From: Typhlomys cinereus
Lineage: Eukaryota > Chordata > Mammalia > Rodentia > Platacanthomyidae
DNA length: 64,000 nt
NCBI GenBank assembly: GCA_023101885.1
Contig: JALPQD010000514.1
Location: forward strand, 1,387,427 to 1,451,426
Reading direction: 5' to 3'
The first letter of the stretch is position 1. Each line of letters opens with the position of its first letter. The notes beneath the pieces were generated by a model. The model was given only the letters and a program-made list of their open reading frames with translations. It did no database searches and had not been told where the DNA came from. A program made the position numbers and the translations under genes. Shown here piece after piece: positions 22,746 to 34,829 of this stretch.

Positions 22746-23894
22746 ATGGATATTCTTACTGTCTATGTCAATGTAGAGGATGTACTTGACTACCTGGTGA
22801 AGTTAGTCAAAAACCTCAGAGTTTGTTTTCTAGGTTGTGATTCTTTGTGTCTCAGTGGTGCTTCATTAGCCTTTTAACTTTCCCCTTGGTGAGGATGTCT
22901 TAATATTCAGCACTTCATGTAAAATTCCAGTCACAGACAGACATAAAATCTGCCTTTTATGGGTTGTGGGCCAGATTCCTGCTCTTAGCTTGGGAAGACC
23001 TGTGGTCTGCTTATCATGTCTCTCTTCCCGTCCAGCTCTTAGGATTTGGGCAGAGCATGTGTGTTACAAATTTCCTTACTCCTTACCAAAGCCTCTGTCC
23101 TCTGGGACTGTGGTATAGAAAATAAATCAGGGAAACAAAGATTTTATACATTATAGAGGCAGGAAGACAACTTTGATCTTTCTCTGGTTTGGTATCTTTC
23201 CATCTGTTATTGGTGACCACTGGAAGTGAGTCCCAGGGAGAAGGTATATGTGGTTTCACACTTTCTGGGCTCCTTTCATCCTCAAAATTCCAGAGAAGGA
23301 AGCCATGGCTTCCTCTTGAATGCGGGACACCAACTGGCCTGGATTACTCTTTTTCCACCTATATACTATGTCACACATGATCAGTCACATGAATATGAAA
23401 CCACTCCTTGGTCTTGTCTTTTCTCTCTTCTCCTTGGCTATTACTACCTTCACTTTTCCCCCATTAGAAATAGTTGCTCAAGCAAGCCCTTTCTACTGAC
23501 CTCAGACATTTAAAAGGAAATGTAGAAGCAAGTAAGGTCTATGCCACACATGACTCCTAAATTCCAGAGGCACCTACAGATTTTCCCATGGACTTTCCAA
23601 TTGTTCTTGTGTACTTGTGCCTGCTAATGAGTAAGAAAGTTCTAGTCTCCATTTCTCGTTAATAGATACTGAAAGACCTACTAATACATACATAGGAATC
23701 AACTGAAAATCTTGTGCAAGGATTGGCATATCTTAATTATAAGCATTATATCCTAGAGCATTACAAGAACAAACTATTATGGTTTACCAAAAATTAATGG
23801 TTATAATATATACAGAGACCATATGGCAGTCAAGTCTATAATGCAAACACTCAAAGTACCATAAAGCTTCAAAATTCATGTACCATATATCCTT
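22746..23894. other. No recognised feature
   Basis: 1.1 kb of unique-looking sequence. Frames around 23189-23513 overlap and lack motifs. Confidence 0.4.
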
Positions 23895-24297
23895 TACTTT
23901 TACCCTATTTTCATGGGCATGTGTGCCAGGCAGTACATGAATGTGTTGATCACTCATGAATCCATGTGAATGCATGTGGGTCTGCATGTGCATGTGTATA
24001 TGTCTACTTATGTATGTCTACTTATGTCTGGGATTGGTATCTGAGGTCATCCTTGATTACTTTTCCACCATATTCTTTTTTAAGGCAGGGTCTTTAAGCA
24101 AACCCAGAGCTCAGCAATGGGGCTAGATTCTTCAGTCAGCTTGTTCTGGTGACTCCAAGTTTTCACTTTCTGAGGCTGAAGTTACAGTGAATCACAACAC
24201 CCACCTAGCATTTTTACCTGGGATCTGGGGATGCAAACTCCAGTCCTCTTACTTGTGCACAGCAGCATTTCAAACTACTGAGCCATCTCAGCTCTTC
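23895..24297 (-). repeat. B4/RSINE1-type SINE, diverged
   Basis: A leading stretch of gcatgtgggtctgcatgtgc precedes ggtatctgaggtcatccttg and aaggcagggtctttaagcaa. These are followed by gaggctgaagttacagtgaa and tgggatctggggatgcaaac, then the inverted head ctactgagccatctcagctc. It contains a small local duplication of 'tctacttatgt' near 24003-24027. Confidence 0.68.
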
Positions 24298-25782
24298 CTT
24301 TGCTTTATGAGTTACCACCGTTGTTTTCTTTTTAAATATATAAACCATACTCATTATAATGAGTGGTAACAAATTAGGTTGTATAGCACACAGCAGTGAC
24401 TTCAGATTCATTTGTTTATTACTGGAGAATTACTCTTGCTCAATGCACTATATTGTATATACCATGAATGTCCATAGATTTTGCTAATTAAAAATAATTT
24501 ATAAAATAAAGAACCATTATTCTGAAAATCTAATCATAGCAACAATAGAAGACCAAATTAGCAGTTTCAGTGTCAAATTTTGCATAGTGCAGTTGATGCT
24601 TGTTTATTGTGCATTTCTATAATCTCAATGTTCTTTTCTTGCAAAACCATGAATTTTACTAAGATACTAATATTGGTACATTTTTCTGGTGAGAGTCATT
24701 CTATTTAATACAAATGTGAAGTCCTAGGGATATAGGTATGTCCTTTACATATAGAGAATTTCAGAAAGAGAGTTGTAATACTTCAGGATCTGTGGGTGTC
24801 CCTCATTTATGCATTCCTTGATCACCCCATTTATCTCATTTTCATAAATTTCGGTCCCTCCTGCAAAGGGTCTGAGTCCATAACTAGGTAGCCACTTGGA
24901 AAGCAGTTCTTAAACTTACTGTTTTAGAGACTACTCATAGGAGATCCTGTCTTTAGAAGCTGGAGAGCCTGAGCCCAAACTAATCCTGAAGAATTTTCAG
25001 AAACTGGCAAGTGGACACTTGCACACAAGGCCAGGGTGAAGCTGGATTCTCCATGACATTTCATGGTGTACACTGTGGTTTCTTTGAATGACTGTGTAGA
25101 GTCTTTGCATCTCAACTGGAAAATGCCTGTGATTAAGTATAATTAAACCGTGCAATGCCAAGCTAATCTAATGTGTTTCAGATTATCTACTGTCCCCAAT
25201 CACCTGCCATATTGCTCATACCCTTTCTGTGAGCACTGGACTGGGAAGAAATACACTTTTTATGTATCCAGGAAGAGCTGCCTTTAAAAATTACTATTTG
25301 TCATAGGCTCAAAATGTTTCTTGTTTTTTTTAATTACATGCCTTAATCAAGAAACTGCTAAGTGGCAAGGCTAACTTCATAGGAGACTGAAGATGTTCTT
25401 GGATAGATGGTGTGTTTCTTCTGGGGCTGTCTGTTTTAACTTATAAATGGTTATTCAATTTTCCAGAAGAGTCTTCTCTGAATTCAGCCTATTTTCAACT
25501 TTTATAGCAGGAGGATGTGTTTTTCCAGATGTTTCTTGCTTGCATTCCATAAACTCGGTGGTTTTATAAGCTGATACCTAAGTTCAGTGTAGTTTTCAAC
25601 TCATTATACCAACAATGAAGAAGTCTCTCTGGAGCTTCGTAAACAAGGTCCTGGCTACTTACTTTTAAGTTTATGCACTTTACTGAATTAGAAGCAATTT
25701 ATCTATTAAATATACAGTACACAAACTTTCTATTTTGAGCATCTCAGTATTTTAATTGTGACTCCCAATGTTTTTTCGTGGG
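24298..25782. other. No recognised feature
   Basis: 1.5 kb of A/T-rich unique-looking sequence. No repeat or coding signal seen. Confidence 0.4.
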
Positions 25783-25880
25783 ATTTTTAGTGTGTGTGTG
25801 TGTGTGTGTGTGAACTGGAGGTGGAATCCTGGATTTCATGCTTGTCAGGCAAATGCACCATCACTGACTGACTTATTTAC
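25783..25880 (-). repeat. (TG)n plus inverted tRNA-SINE fragment
   Basis: (TG)n at 25790-25813 is followed by gaactggaggtggaatcctg and gcttgtcaggcaaatgcacc, an inverted tRNA-like head. It is cut short after about 65 bp. Confidence 0.5.
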
Positions 25881-26072
25881 CAACTCACTGACTTTTTCAC
25901 CTAACTCCAATAGATTTGTTTTAAGAGCAACATGGTACTGTTATTTTTATCTTAGAAATTATTATTTCCTAAATGGTTTTGAACTCTTCATGTCTTGAAC
26001 ATTACTTTTACAGTGCTAATAAGATTATCAATGTATAAGCTGAAGCAAAAGCAAGTTTTTACCATCTATACT

Positions 26073-26130
26073 TGGGGCTGGGGCTGTAGCTCACTGATAA
26101 AGTACTTGCCTAGCACTCAGCACCAGGTAG
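26073..26130 (+). repeat. ID-type SINE, truncated
   Basis: ggggctggggctgtagctca and gtacttgcctagcactcagc are the canonical ID head with box A. The box B half is largely lost. It is embedded in A/T-rich sequence. Confidence 0.75.
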
Positions 26131-26430
26131 GCCTTTTTTTTAAATTAAAGTTAATAATAGTAATTTTGACACTGAAAAATAATCAGAAGCTCTTTGGTCA
26201 ATTTACAGATTTGAATTGAATAAGAAATAGACAAAAGTCACCTTAACATAGTCAGGCACTTAAAACTAAATTCTGAGAAGACGTTTCCTAATGTTGAAGA
26301 ATGGAATCTCCAGGAAGAGAGAATGTTGGGAGTCCTCAGTTAGAAAACAGACTCGTCCTCACTTGCACTATATTGTTAGGTCTCCAGTTGAGATCTTGCA
26401 GGACTGGGGACCTGTCAATCAAGTAATTGG

Positions 26431-27390
26431 GTTTTATTTTTTTCTCCCACATTTTATTTTTTCCTAATCATACAAGCTCAATACGTATCCCCACCCTCTC
26501 CTTCCTTCCTCCCCTCCCCAGTTGTCCTCCTTTGCACTCTCCCCCTTTCCCCCTTTCTTTCACCTCCCTTCCCATCCCTCTCCCAGTGCCTCCCCCTTCC
26601 TCCCTCCCATCCCCTGGAGCATCCTTTTGTGTGAATGCTAAACCTCCCTCTGAGTCCTCCACCCTAGTGAGGGTTCAGGACTTAGTGGCATAGCCCAAAG
26701 CCCTTTCTTGGACTCCCCATTAGTATGGGAGCTCTATTATGACTGTTTAATCCCTTGCCTCTAAGGATCCTATTGCCTGGAGCCTTCTCCCCTGGAATCC
26801 ATGCTAGATTTGGGGGGTTGTTGACATGTTAGCCATTGTTCACATCAGGCAAAGTTCAATTCTGGCTGTTGCAGCCCTAACTTGTATAGAGTATCTTGCA
26901 TATCTGTTGGTCCTCCCCATCTTTAGGTTCTTAGAATCTTGGGGCCCTCTCTTCAACAAGGTTCCCTGAGTTATAGGATGGGGAGATAACTTGGCAGGTC
27001 TGATTCCAGGTGATTAATGTAGGAACTTTGGTGTTCTGAATTATGGTTTGTTTTCAGTTTTGCTTTTCCTGAACACTCCCCCCTCCCTTGGCTTCATCCT
27101 GATTGATATCAAAGGTCATCTCCTAACCAAAGATAAAAAAACTGTTTAAATGAAGATCTTAATATAAGAGGAGACTCAAAGGTAGATGGAAGAATAGGAG
27201 TAGGACACAGGAGTGGGGAGGGGGGTGTCAGTATTCCATTTGCCAGATGGTTACCATCTATCTGCCAGTCCCTATATCCTCCCTGAAGTAATCAGATTTT
27301 TTAGATTGCATTGAAACCGAAGCTTGCGACCATCCTCAGTTTGAAGCCATTTTGTGTGTTAAAGGAATTTTGAAGCTCTTGACTAAAAAG
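26431..27390 (-). repeat. Probable antisense L1-related segment with polypyrimidine tract
   Basis: The T-rich edge at 26433-26462 would be a poly-A end on the minus strand. Next comes a C/T tract at about 26490-26615, which on the minus strand is a G/A tract such as rodent L1 3' UTRs carry. The phrase ccccatctttaggttcttag at 26916-26935 recurs at 47910-47930, so this is part of a dispersed repeat. Assignment to L1 rather than an LTR is inference. Confidence 0.4.
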
Positions 27391-27529
27391 AAATGTGCAC
27401 ATGTGGGTGGCTTCTCCACCATTGTTATCATTTCTACTACTGTATCAAAATATCTTCAAAATATTTTTATTATACATGCACTTATTTGTATTGGACTAAG
27501 GATTCTGCTCCTTTCTACAAGGTGAATTT

Positions 27530-27652
27530 ACATGTATCAGCATTATGTAAATAGTAGAACATTATAGCATGCTTCTACCACCTAGGGACCTGAATTAACA
27601 TCCTCCTGTTTGTACAGCAGTCACTTTATCCACTGAGTCATCTCTCTTACTC
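27530..27652 (-). repeat. tRNA-derived SINE, diverged
   Basis: ttctaccacctagggacctg aligns with an inverted post-box-B segment, and atccactgagtcatctctct is the inverted head. Old and partial. Confidence 0.45.
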
Positions 27653-28476
27653 CATGTTTTATTTTATTCATTCTCTTCTGCTTTGGTAACTTGTGTTTAT
27701 ATCGCTTGCCATATATTATGTTTTTGCTTATTGATTTGTATGTTTATATATCATCATTGTAATCCTTGTCTGTGTAATCTCAGCTTATAAATTGTTTATT
27801 ACTTCACTTCTGATGAGAAATGAAAAACCACTGAGGGAAAAAATCGTTGAGGTTGACAGTATTATAATTTAGAACTCTTACTCATTAGAAATAAAGAAAT
27901 CGCTCCTTAATAATAGAAAGACATGAAAACATTCTTCTGTAATTACTTATAAAATTTAGTTTTTTTCTCATTTTTTATACTATAAGGGCAGTTTCTAATT
28001 TAGTTTTTTATTTAGATAATCCATGATTCTAAGATGATTTATAACATGGTTCTTCTTCCCCCCTCAGAGATCTGCAAGGGCGGCCTCACAGCATATCAAA
28101 TATCTGCTTGGATTTTATTTTTAACTTTTAAAAATCAAAGTTAAAAATAAAATTAGATAAGATAAAAGCATGTAGCTCCTTCCCCCTACACACTGCCAAA
28201 ATGAAAATTACTGGATCGCAAGTCGAGGCCTTACGTTCTGAGCAAACCTGAGGATTGAGCACAGAATTTGTCAGTAGGATATATGCTGTTTATAGCCATG
28301 CGTGCATCAATGTGTGAGGTTCTGACTGTGTGCTTGTGGTTTGACATTAGGGAGTGAAGGACCCTGCCTCTGTAGATGACCACCCTAGCCATGAGCACCT
28401 GTATGCTCCTAGAAGAAGCGGTGTGTTCAACACTTAATTCCTGCCACCGAGCATGGGGCCACACATCTTACTTCCA
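27653..28476. other. No recognised feature
   Basis: A/T-rich sequence. It contains a local inverted pair near 28108-28155, in which tttttaacttttaaaaatca is followed by its near complement. Confidence 0.4.
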
Positions 28477-28544
28477 GCATTCTGGAAAACGAGGCTCAGG
28501 TTGGCTTTAAGTTCATAACATTGCTGCTTCGTTTTCCAGAATGC
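28477..28544. repeat. Perfect 16-bp inverted repeat (potential hairpin)
   Basis: gcattctggaaaacga at 28477-28492 is the exact reverse complement of tcgttttccagaatgc at 28529-28544, with a 36-base spacer. The whole would fold into a stem of 16 pairs in RNA or single-stranded DNA. Confidence 0.85.
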
Positions 28545-29244
28545 ATCCTGTTTAAAAAATAAAAGCTCTACTTTATTCACATTTGGATGTTGGTGACATC
28601 CTAGCTGCATGACTCAGAGTCCATCAGAGAACTCATAAGATGGATTCTCTGGGGCTGCTTCCTTGTGAGGGGCTCTAGGGCTTAGTAGACTCTTGTCGTA
28701 GAAGACAGCCAGCTCCATAAAGCAAGTCAGCAAGCATCTTTGGTTTTCTGAGCATGGGGAATATAATTATACATTGCTATCAATCGGTACTGTAGAATGA
28801 AAGGAATGGCCAGTTGATTTTTGGAATCTACTAGTTGGACTGCTGTTCTTTGCAAGATTGATACTACTTTGCTTCTTGAAATCTGAAAGTCAAGGTTGCA
28901 ATAAATATTAAGATTTCTGGACTCATAAAGTATATTTTTTCTCAATAAATACACATACACACACGCGCACACATATATACGCACACACACACAATTGAAT
29001 AAATACTAATAAAAAATTTATAAAAAAAATCTTTAAAAAAAAATTTCCTCTAGTGTGTTCCATAATGTAGTTTTCTGCAAACAAAGGCACTTAGGTAGAA
29101 CTCTGATTATTTTGAGCATTAGCAGTGTGTTTTCAGAAGCTCACACCCAATTCTCAAAGCCACTGTATTAAGTGAAGTTGCTATAGAGAGTATGGTAAAA
29201 ATTTGTTTTTCAATCTACAGTAGTGTACTCATACCTTCACAAAA
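28545..29244. other. No recognised feature apart from an alternating CA/CG tract
   Basis: A purine-pyrimidine alternating stretch of CA, CG and TA steps lies at about 28949-28993. The rest is unique-looking. Confidence 0.5.
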
Positions 29245-29254
29245 ATATCATTTA

Positions 29255-29540
29255 GGGGCTGGAAAGGTGGCTCAGGGGTTAAACCTCTGCCTTGCAGGCG
29301 GAAGGTCCTGAGTTTGGATCCCAGATCCCACGAATAGACGCCAGGCGGAAGCCTGCGTTTCTGGTCCTGGTAGGGCGGAGCCTGTGAATCCCGTGGTGGA
29401 AGAAGTGGAGGTGTCCATGTTGGTTCCTGAATTCGTCCGTGGTTCTACACACAGATACACACGCGCACACACACATACATACACACACAAGCACAATTGA
29501 ATAATAAAAAAAAAAGAAATGCATGACTTTTAAAAAATAT
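29255..29540 (+). repeat. Young full-length B2-like SINE
   Basis: Head ggggctggaaaggtggctca, box B region gagtttggatcccagatccc, body ggtcctggtagggcggagcc and ggtgtccatgttggttcctg, then a CA-rich segment and A-rich tail. Target duplication atatcattta lies at 29245-29254 and 29541-29550. The segment ggaagtggaggtgtcc differs from the 9568-type body, so two subfamilies are present. The copies at 14213 and 32641 belong with this one. Confidence 0.85.
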
Positions 29541-29624
29541 ATATCATTTAGACTACTTGAAAAGCTAATGGAAACATCTGAAGTCAAGTCAGCTTCCATA
29601 ATAAAGTAGGAAGAACATTTAGTG

Positions 29625-29690
29625 GAAGTTAATTAACTTCTCTAAACCTTAGTGTATTTGTTTTCTATGAAGTGACATTGGTAATCGTAA
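29625..29690 (-). repeat. MIR core fragment
   Basis: ttaacttctctaaaccttag and tatttgttttctatgaagtg resemble the inverse MIR core 'cctctctgagcctcagtttcctcatctgtaaaa'. Only about 65 bp is readable. Confidence 0.45.
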
Positions 29691-31170
29691 CGTATTCATG
29701 TGTTTCCATCCACCCTTACCTTGCTGGCCCAAGTTGAGTTCAGTAGGAATACATTTAGGAGTTTAGGAACAGGGATGTGACATGGAACGGTTTCAATAGG
29801 ACAACAACTGGCATAGCCGTGCCCATGTGTTCTGACTAAGTGTCTCTTGGACCTCATTGACAAGAAGCGCTAACTCTGTAGCACAAAACAATGAATCCAA
29901 CTGGAGTTAAAGTATACTGAGTGTGTCCTTAGATCCATACATCCCCAAGTGTGGCATTTTGTGGGAGTAGTGACATCTAGTGTTTCCTTTCAAGATAGCA
30001 GTGCCTGTGATGAAGCCGATGCCATCATTTCAGAAGCAGCCTACAAACTTTATTGCTTCATCCTGGTTTGACTTTGACCATATTTGAAGCATATCCCATT
30101 CATCTAAGGCAGGAGGCCTGGTTCGTTCCAGATTTTCCTAGCCGCTCAGCAGGTCCAGGGGAGTGGGGGGAGGCTAGACATTTCGCGTGCAGTCTGGCGC
30201 AGCTCCAGTAAGTTCAGAACTCAAAGGCCCCCTGGGAATTAGCCATTTCTGAGACCAGTCTGAGGGTTGCAAAGAATTTTAAGTGAGCACAAAACAACTT
30301 TTTAATAATAATACAAAAAGAGGGCACAAACTCAGCGCCAGCCCTTCCTCTTAATGCACTTTGACAAAAGTAATCGTTTTGAATCAGAGATGATTGAAAG
30401 CATCTTAAGAAATAGAACTGAAACTCACTAAACTCTTGTAGTTAGTTATACATGTTCTGAGTTTTGCTTTTCTTTACCAGATCACTGTTTTCCTAATGCT
30501 CGGGATTTCATGGATGGGTGTTTTATGTGTTTTGCCTGATGAGCCCAGCACTAAGGAATTAAATCTGAGAGAAATAAAACTCTTGTAATGTGCCTAGTTA
30601 TTCTCTCCACCTGTCAACTCTTAGCTTCCATTGCCCCACTCCCAAGCCCATATCGATAGTTAAGAGCAGCCTGTGTTTTGGGCTTTAGTCTAATGCTGGT
30701 GCTCAGTAGGTGTTTTGAGTGCTTCTTGTGTAGATCAACTCATGAGGCTTGTAGAGCTGGGCGGCGACCATAGGTTCCTTTGGGCTTTGCCGGGCCCACT
30801 GACTCTCCAGAGTTCTGTGTTGCTAATTTGTGACTTCATTGAGACTCTTGAGAATGCACATCCATCTGGTAGACAACGAGAAGAAGAACTTTTCCACAGA
30901 AGTAGATAGCAATAATTGTTTATAGTAGACCCAGCCACTGATTGCATATGTGTAGATTGTGCAGTATTGACACAGCAGTCAACAGAGATGCCATGCTAGA
31001 AGGCTTGGGTCTCATTGTTCCAAAAACATTTAGGTTTTTTGTTTTTAATATGTATTTTTAAAATCTGATATCTGGCATGGTTGTCAGTAACAAATGCCTG
31101 CTGGGTAGAGTTAGTCAGGAGTGATTTGGGAGTGGTCTCCCAAAGCCTACATGTAGTTTAAAGACAGTCC
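29691..31170. other. No recognised feature
   Basis: 1.5 kb of unique-looking sequence. Overlapping short frames at 30715-30947 on opposite strands have no motif. Confidence 0.4.
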
Positions 31171-31380
31171 TTATGGGTCAGGGAGATGGCTCTAGGAGTC
31201 AGGTACTTGCCACCAATCCTGATGACTTGATCCCTGCAACCCATATGATAGAGGGAGAGAACTGACTTCTGTAAGTTAGTCTCTGACTTCCACACATATA
31301 TGGGGGGGAGAAAGAGGGAGAGAGAGTGAGAGATAGAGAGGCAGAGAGAGGAGAAAGAAAGATGTAAAAATAAAAATATT
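31171..31380 (+). repeat. tRNA-derived SINE with GA-rich tail
   Basis: Head gtcagggagatggctctagg, box-B-like gacttgatccctgcaaccca, then tgatagagggagagaactga and a long GA-rich end at 31300-31360 before an A-rich terminus. Confidence 0.68.
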
Positions 31381-31814
31381 CATGTGAAATTCAGCCACTC
31401 CTTAACCTTTCCAAATTCCAAGCCAAAGGTTTCTATAAGAAGTTCATTAAAATCACTGTATATCATCAATACAGTGAGTTGAGGATTTCTGCTTGGGTGA
31501 CAGTTTTAGTGACAAAGCAGATAGACAACCAAATCAGAATGGAGTACTGTAAACACATTCTTTAGTGCATTTATTTGGATCAATTCAACTAGTTTTCCAC
31601 AGATAGCCCAGAGATCCTTCTTGTGCTAGAAATGGTCTTCATATTCATTCACTTCCAAATTCATTGACTGGACACAGATGAACTTAGCATGAGCCAAGCA
31701 GCTGCTATGCATTGTTTGTCATTTCTTACTTGTTACTTGTGTGCACCCAAGAAAATTCCCTGTATCCCAGGAGCTTATATTTCATTTGAGAGTTCAACCT
31801 TAAACAGTGAATAT
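31381..31814. other. No firm feature; possible MIR-like fragment
   Basis: At 31650-31810 the phrases gccaagcagctgctatgcat and cccaggagcttatatttcat resemble a MIR forward copy ('ggatacagcagtgaac... ggagcttacattc'), but too weakly to call. Confidence 0.35.
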
Positions 31815-31829
31815 CTCAAGTACATTCTT

Positions 31830-32625
31830 TTTTTTTTAAAGGATTAAGGTAGAGTTTATTAGTGGAGAGAAAACCTGGAACTCATGGACATGGACATGGA
31901 GTGCCATGATGGACTAGGGCTCCCTGAAGCTCATGGAGCTAGAAACAGACTCATGGCACCCTGAGTGCCATGAGGAGCTAGGGTGCTGGAGAACTTATGG
32001 ACCCCAAGCATGGAATCCGTGAGAAGCAGGCAAGGAACATAGTCATGGCACCTCCAGTGGCATGAGGTGCTAGGGTACGGGAGAACTCGAGGACATCATA
32101 TTGCTCTCACTTCCATCTCCCCAACTCAACAGGAAAGTAGCTAGAGTGGTCATTGTCCCTATCCCCTGAGCAGTCTGAGTCTTCAAATAGGTTTATGGGG
32201 GAATAAGGCAGGATTAGAGCAGCCATGCTGGGATGGGTCTCTAAAGGTCTACTGAAGGTCTTTGAAATTCCTGATGGTCATCCGCCACTGCTGAAATCTC
32301 CCTGAAGGAACACTCCTGCTGAGGAACTGACTCCAATCCTCCCAGAGACAAGATGGCCAACTTCCCTACTAAAGAATTATGAAGATAAACTCTCCATATC
32401 CAACAAACAACTTGATTTTAGGCCCCACATGGGCCCAGGAACAAGTGGGTTGGGACCCAATGGGAGCTAACCAGTGAGAAAAAGCCGGTTTCCCCAGGCT
32501 TGCCTAGGTGTATAAATACACCTGACCTGGCAGCCATCTTTGGCACTTGCCCCTCATGGCTAGTGCCGTGAATCCATTTCTTGTTCCATGCTCCTCATGG
32601 ATTCCATGCCTGGAATCCATGAGTT
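31830..32625 (-). repeat. LTR-like retro-insert, copy 1, with 5' inversion
   Basis: Read on the minus strand it ends with AATAAA (complement at 31855-31860) and a poly-A of about 10 at 31828-31837. The target copy ctcaagtacattctt follows at 31815-31829. The part at 31838 to about 32100 is in minus orientation. The part from about 32100 to 32625 is in plus orientation and matches copy 2 at 42500-42950, sharing gaataaggcagg, agagcagccatgctggg and a TATA-like tataaata at 32511. This switch is what twin priming produces in L1-driven insertions. Repeats of gagtgccatgaggagctagg-like units lie at 31909, 31963 and 32056. Confidence 0.8.
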
Positions 32626-32640
32626 CTCAAATATACTCTT

Positions 32641-32889
32641 TTATTTTTTTTATTCAATTGTGTGTGTGTGTGTAGAACCAAGGGCAAATTCGGGAACCAC
32701 CATGGACCACCTCCACCTCCTCCTTGTTTACTCTGCCCCGGGATTCACAGGCTCCACCCTACCAGGACCAGAAACACCCGACGCCCCCACTTACGCCTGG
32801 CGTCTATACGTGGGGTCTAGGATCCGAACTCAGGACCTTCCGCCTGCAAGGCAGAGGCTTAACTAACCCTGAGCCACCTCTCCAGCCCC
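32641..32889 (-). repeat. B2-like SINE adjoining retro-insert copy 1
   Basis: Inverted full-length copy. The A-rich tail and (TG)n lie at 32641-32672, then ccatggaccacctccacctc, ccctaccaggaccagaaaca, cttccgcctgcaaggcagag, and the head ctgagccacctctccagccc. Directly after the head lies ctcaagtacattctt (32890-32904), identical to the sequence at 31815-31829. A diverged version, ctcaaatatactctt, lies at 32626-32640 between SINE and insert. Confidence 0.88.
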
Positions 32890-33029
32890 CTCAAGTACAT
32901 TCTTAAATGTGACAGAAAGTGAGAAAAAAAAGTAAAGCAGGGAATAGTCTGATTGAGAGAACTGCATTCGAACCAACCTGGATGCAAAACTAAGTCATGC
33001 AGATATTTGGCTGGGCATCCTTAAGTATG

Positions 33030-33370
33030 CATTAGTTAGCTTTAGTTTTGTGTCAATGTGATGATGACACACACATTAAGTTGGCAGACACAACTTAAGG
33101 CAGGAAGGATTTAATTTAGCTCCTGGTATGAGAAGACTCAGTCTGTAGTATTTGAACTCAGGTCTTTGGGTGGAACATTGTAGCTGAGGTAGTTGTCGGT
33201 GTTACAGGAGATAGGAAGCAGAGAAGAGAGGAGCCTGGGACTAGATGTGCCAGAAATGGCTTACTTTCTTTCCTCAGACCACACCTCCTTAAGTTTCTGA
33301 TCTTCAAAAGTAGCCTCACCAGCTGGGGACCCAGTGAACCTGTGCAGACATTAAATAATGAAGCCTTTGC
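33030..33370 (-). repeat. MaLR/ERVL-type LTR-like repeat
   Basis: cattagttagctttagtttt, ggcaggaaggatttaattta, agaccacacctccttaag and caccagctggggacccagtg follow the inverse order of a common rodent LTR-like repeat. The same order is seen at 40150 and in part at 8785 and 49187. Confidence 0.5.
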
Positions 33371-34829
33371 AAACTGCATCTAATGCATTCAGAGCATCAG
33401 AAAGGCCAGTAGTATTAAAGAGTGTCAGTGAGTAGGTGAGACCAGCCTATGCCCAGCACATTTCATCTTCCCAGAGCTGTCAGTCCCCAAATATCCATCC
33501 CTCAATTGGTACTTCTGGTTGTGATAGCTTCTTTGCACACGATCTTTTTTTTCCTGTAAAAGTTTCATACTGTCATGAGGATTCTGTTGTTTTGAGAACT
33601 GCTCTGGCCACATCCAATATGCTTCATTTTCCTTCTTAACATTTTGCAGGACATGGTTCAAGTTGGTGGGAGAATTAAATTCTAATGGATGATGGGCACA
33701 CAGGAGCTGTGATGGCAAAGGCCCGAGACAGCCTCTGTTGTCTTAGTGTCATTACCAATTAAACAGAAGTTTGTTTGATCAATCTGTACCAAATGCAAAT
33801 TCTTAGGTAGAATTTTGTCTACTGAAACTTCCAATATGCCATTTTTTAATTGATTAAGCTAAAGAAATTGATTACATTTGATAGACCATGGATCTGTTTT
33901 CCAGATTGCTATATAGAATGTAATATAATTCATTTCTTATTAGAAAAAATAATTGATTACTCAAAGTTTGGATCCCAAGAAATGTTAAGTAGTATTACAG
34001 TTTCATTGCATAGATGGACACAAGTATGGGTGTGTAGTGCACACACTTATTCAATTAGTTCTAATGCATTTGTTTGCCTAGCATTGGTTTGTATATCTGC
34101 TTGAAATTTATCGTTTATGGAAAATCCTCCAGAATGGTATTTTTCCATGGTTGTCCTTAGCAGAAGACAAGTGAATTTCAAAGAGTTGCTGACTTTTAAC
34201 TTATTCCTTTTTTTTTTTTTTTTGTCTCAATGTAAAATGACTCAGCATTAATTGTTCTTCAAGGGTGGAGAGGAAGGCAATTTTAGCTGGCGGTGAAAAA
34301 CAGGAGAGAATCAGATGACTGGATAATTTAGTTCCCAGTTGCTGCTGGCAGACATTTGACCTCTTAGAAAGGTCCTTCTCAAAAGACCAGCTCTTACGTA
34401 GAATTATCAGAATGGTGGCTCTGCCCCCTGTCCCATGTTCCTCTGAAGGCTCAGAGCCCTGGAACAGGTCCTCAGAAGACAAGATAGACATTCCATCTTG
34501 CTCTGTTTGTCACCCGCAGATGAAATGGCTAACTGGGCCATCCTTTGGAAAACGGAGATACTGGGGATAATTTCGTCTTGTTTAATGTTCTGTTTCCCTA
34601 ACATTCAATACCTTATAACTGCTGCCATTATTATTACTCTTGCTATCTCTTTTTCCTGGCTTTCTTGTGACAAACTTTGTCTTCCTTTATGGCTCCTTCC
34701 AAGAACCTATTGGCTGTAATTATCTGTGCTTAGTAGTTCTGTAGGTTAGAGGATCCTAAAGAAGTGAAGTTTAAATTGTTCTGTTTATAGGATATCATAT
34801 ATGCTGTCATTTATGACGTAGCAATAGTT
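33371..34829. other. No recognised feature
   Basis: 1.5 kb of unique-looking sequence with a poly-T run at about 34208-34223. Frames at 33425-33718 (97 codons) and 34201-34491 (96 codons), both on the minus strand, lack motifs. Confidence 0.4.

Noticed and set aside
29981..29998. Third CTCF-like motif (gacatctagtg)
   Set aside because: Only the central part resembles the core. The flanking GGC positions are missing.
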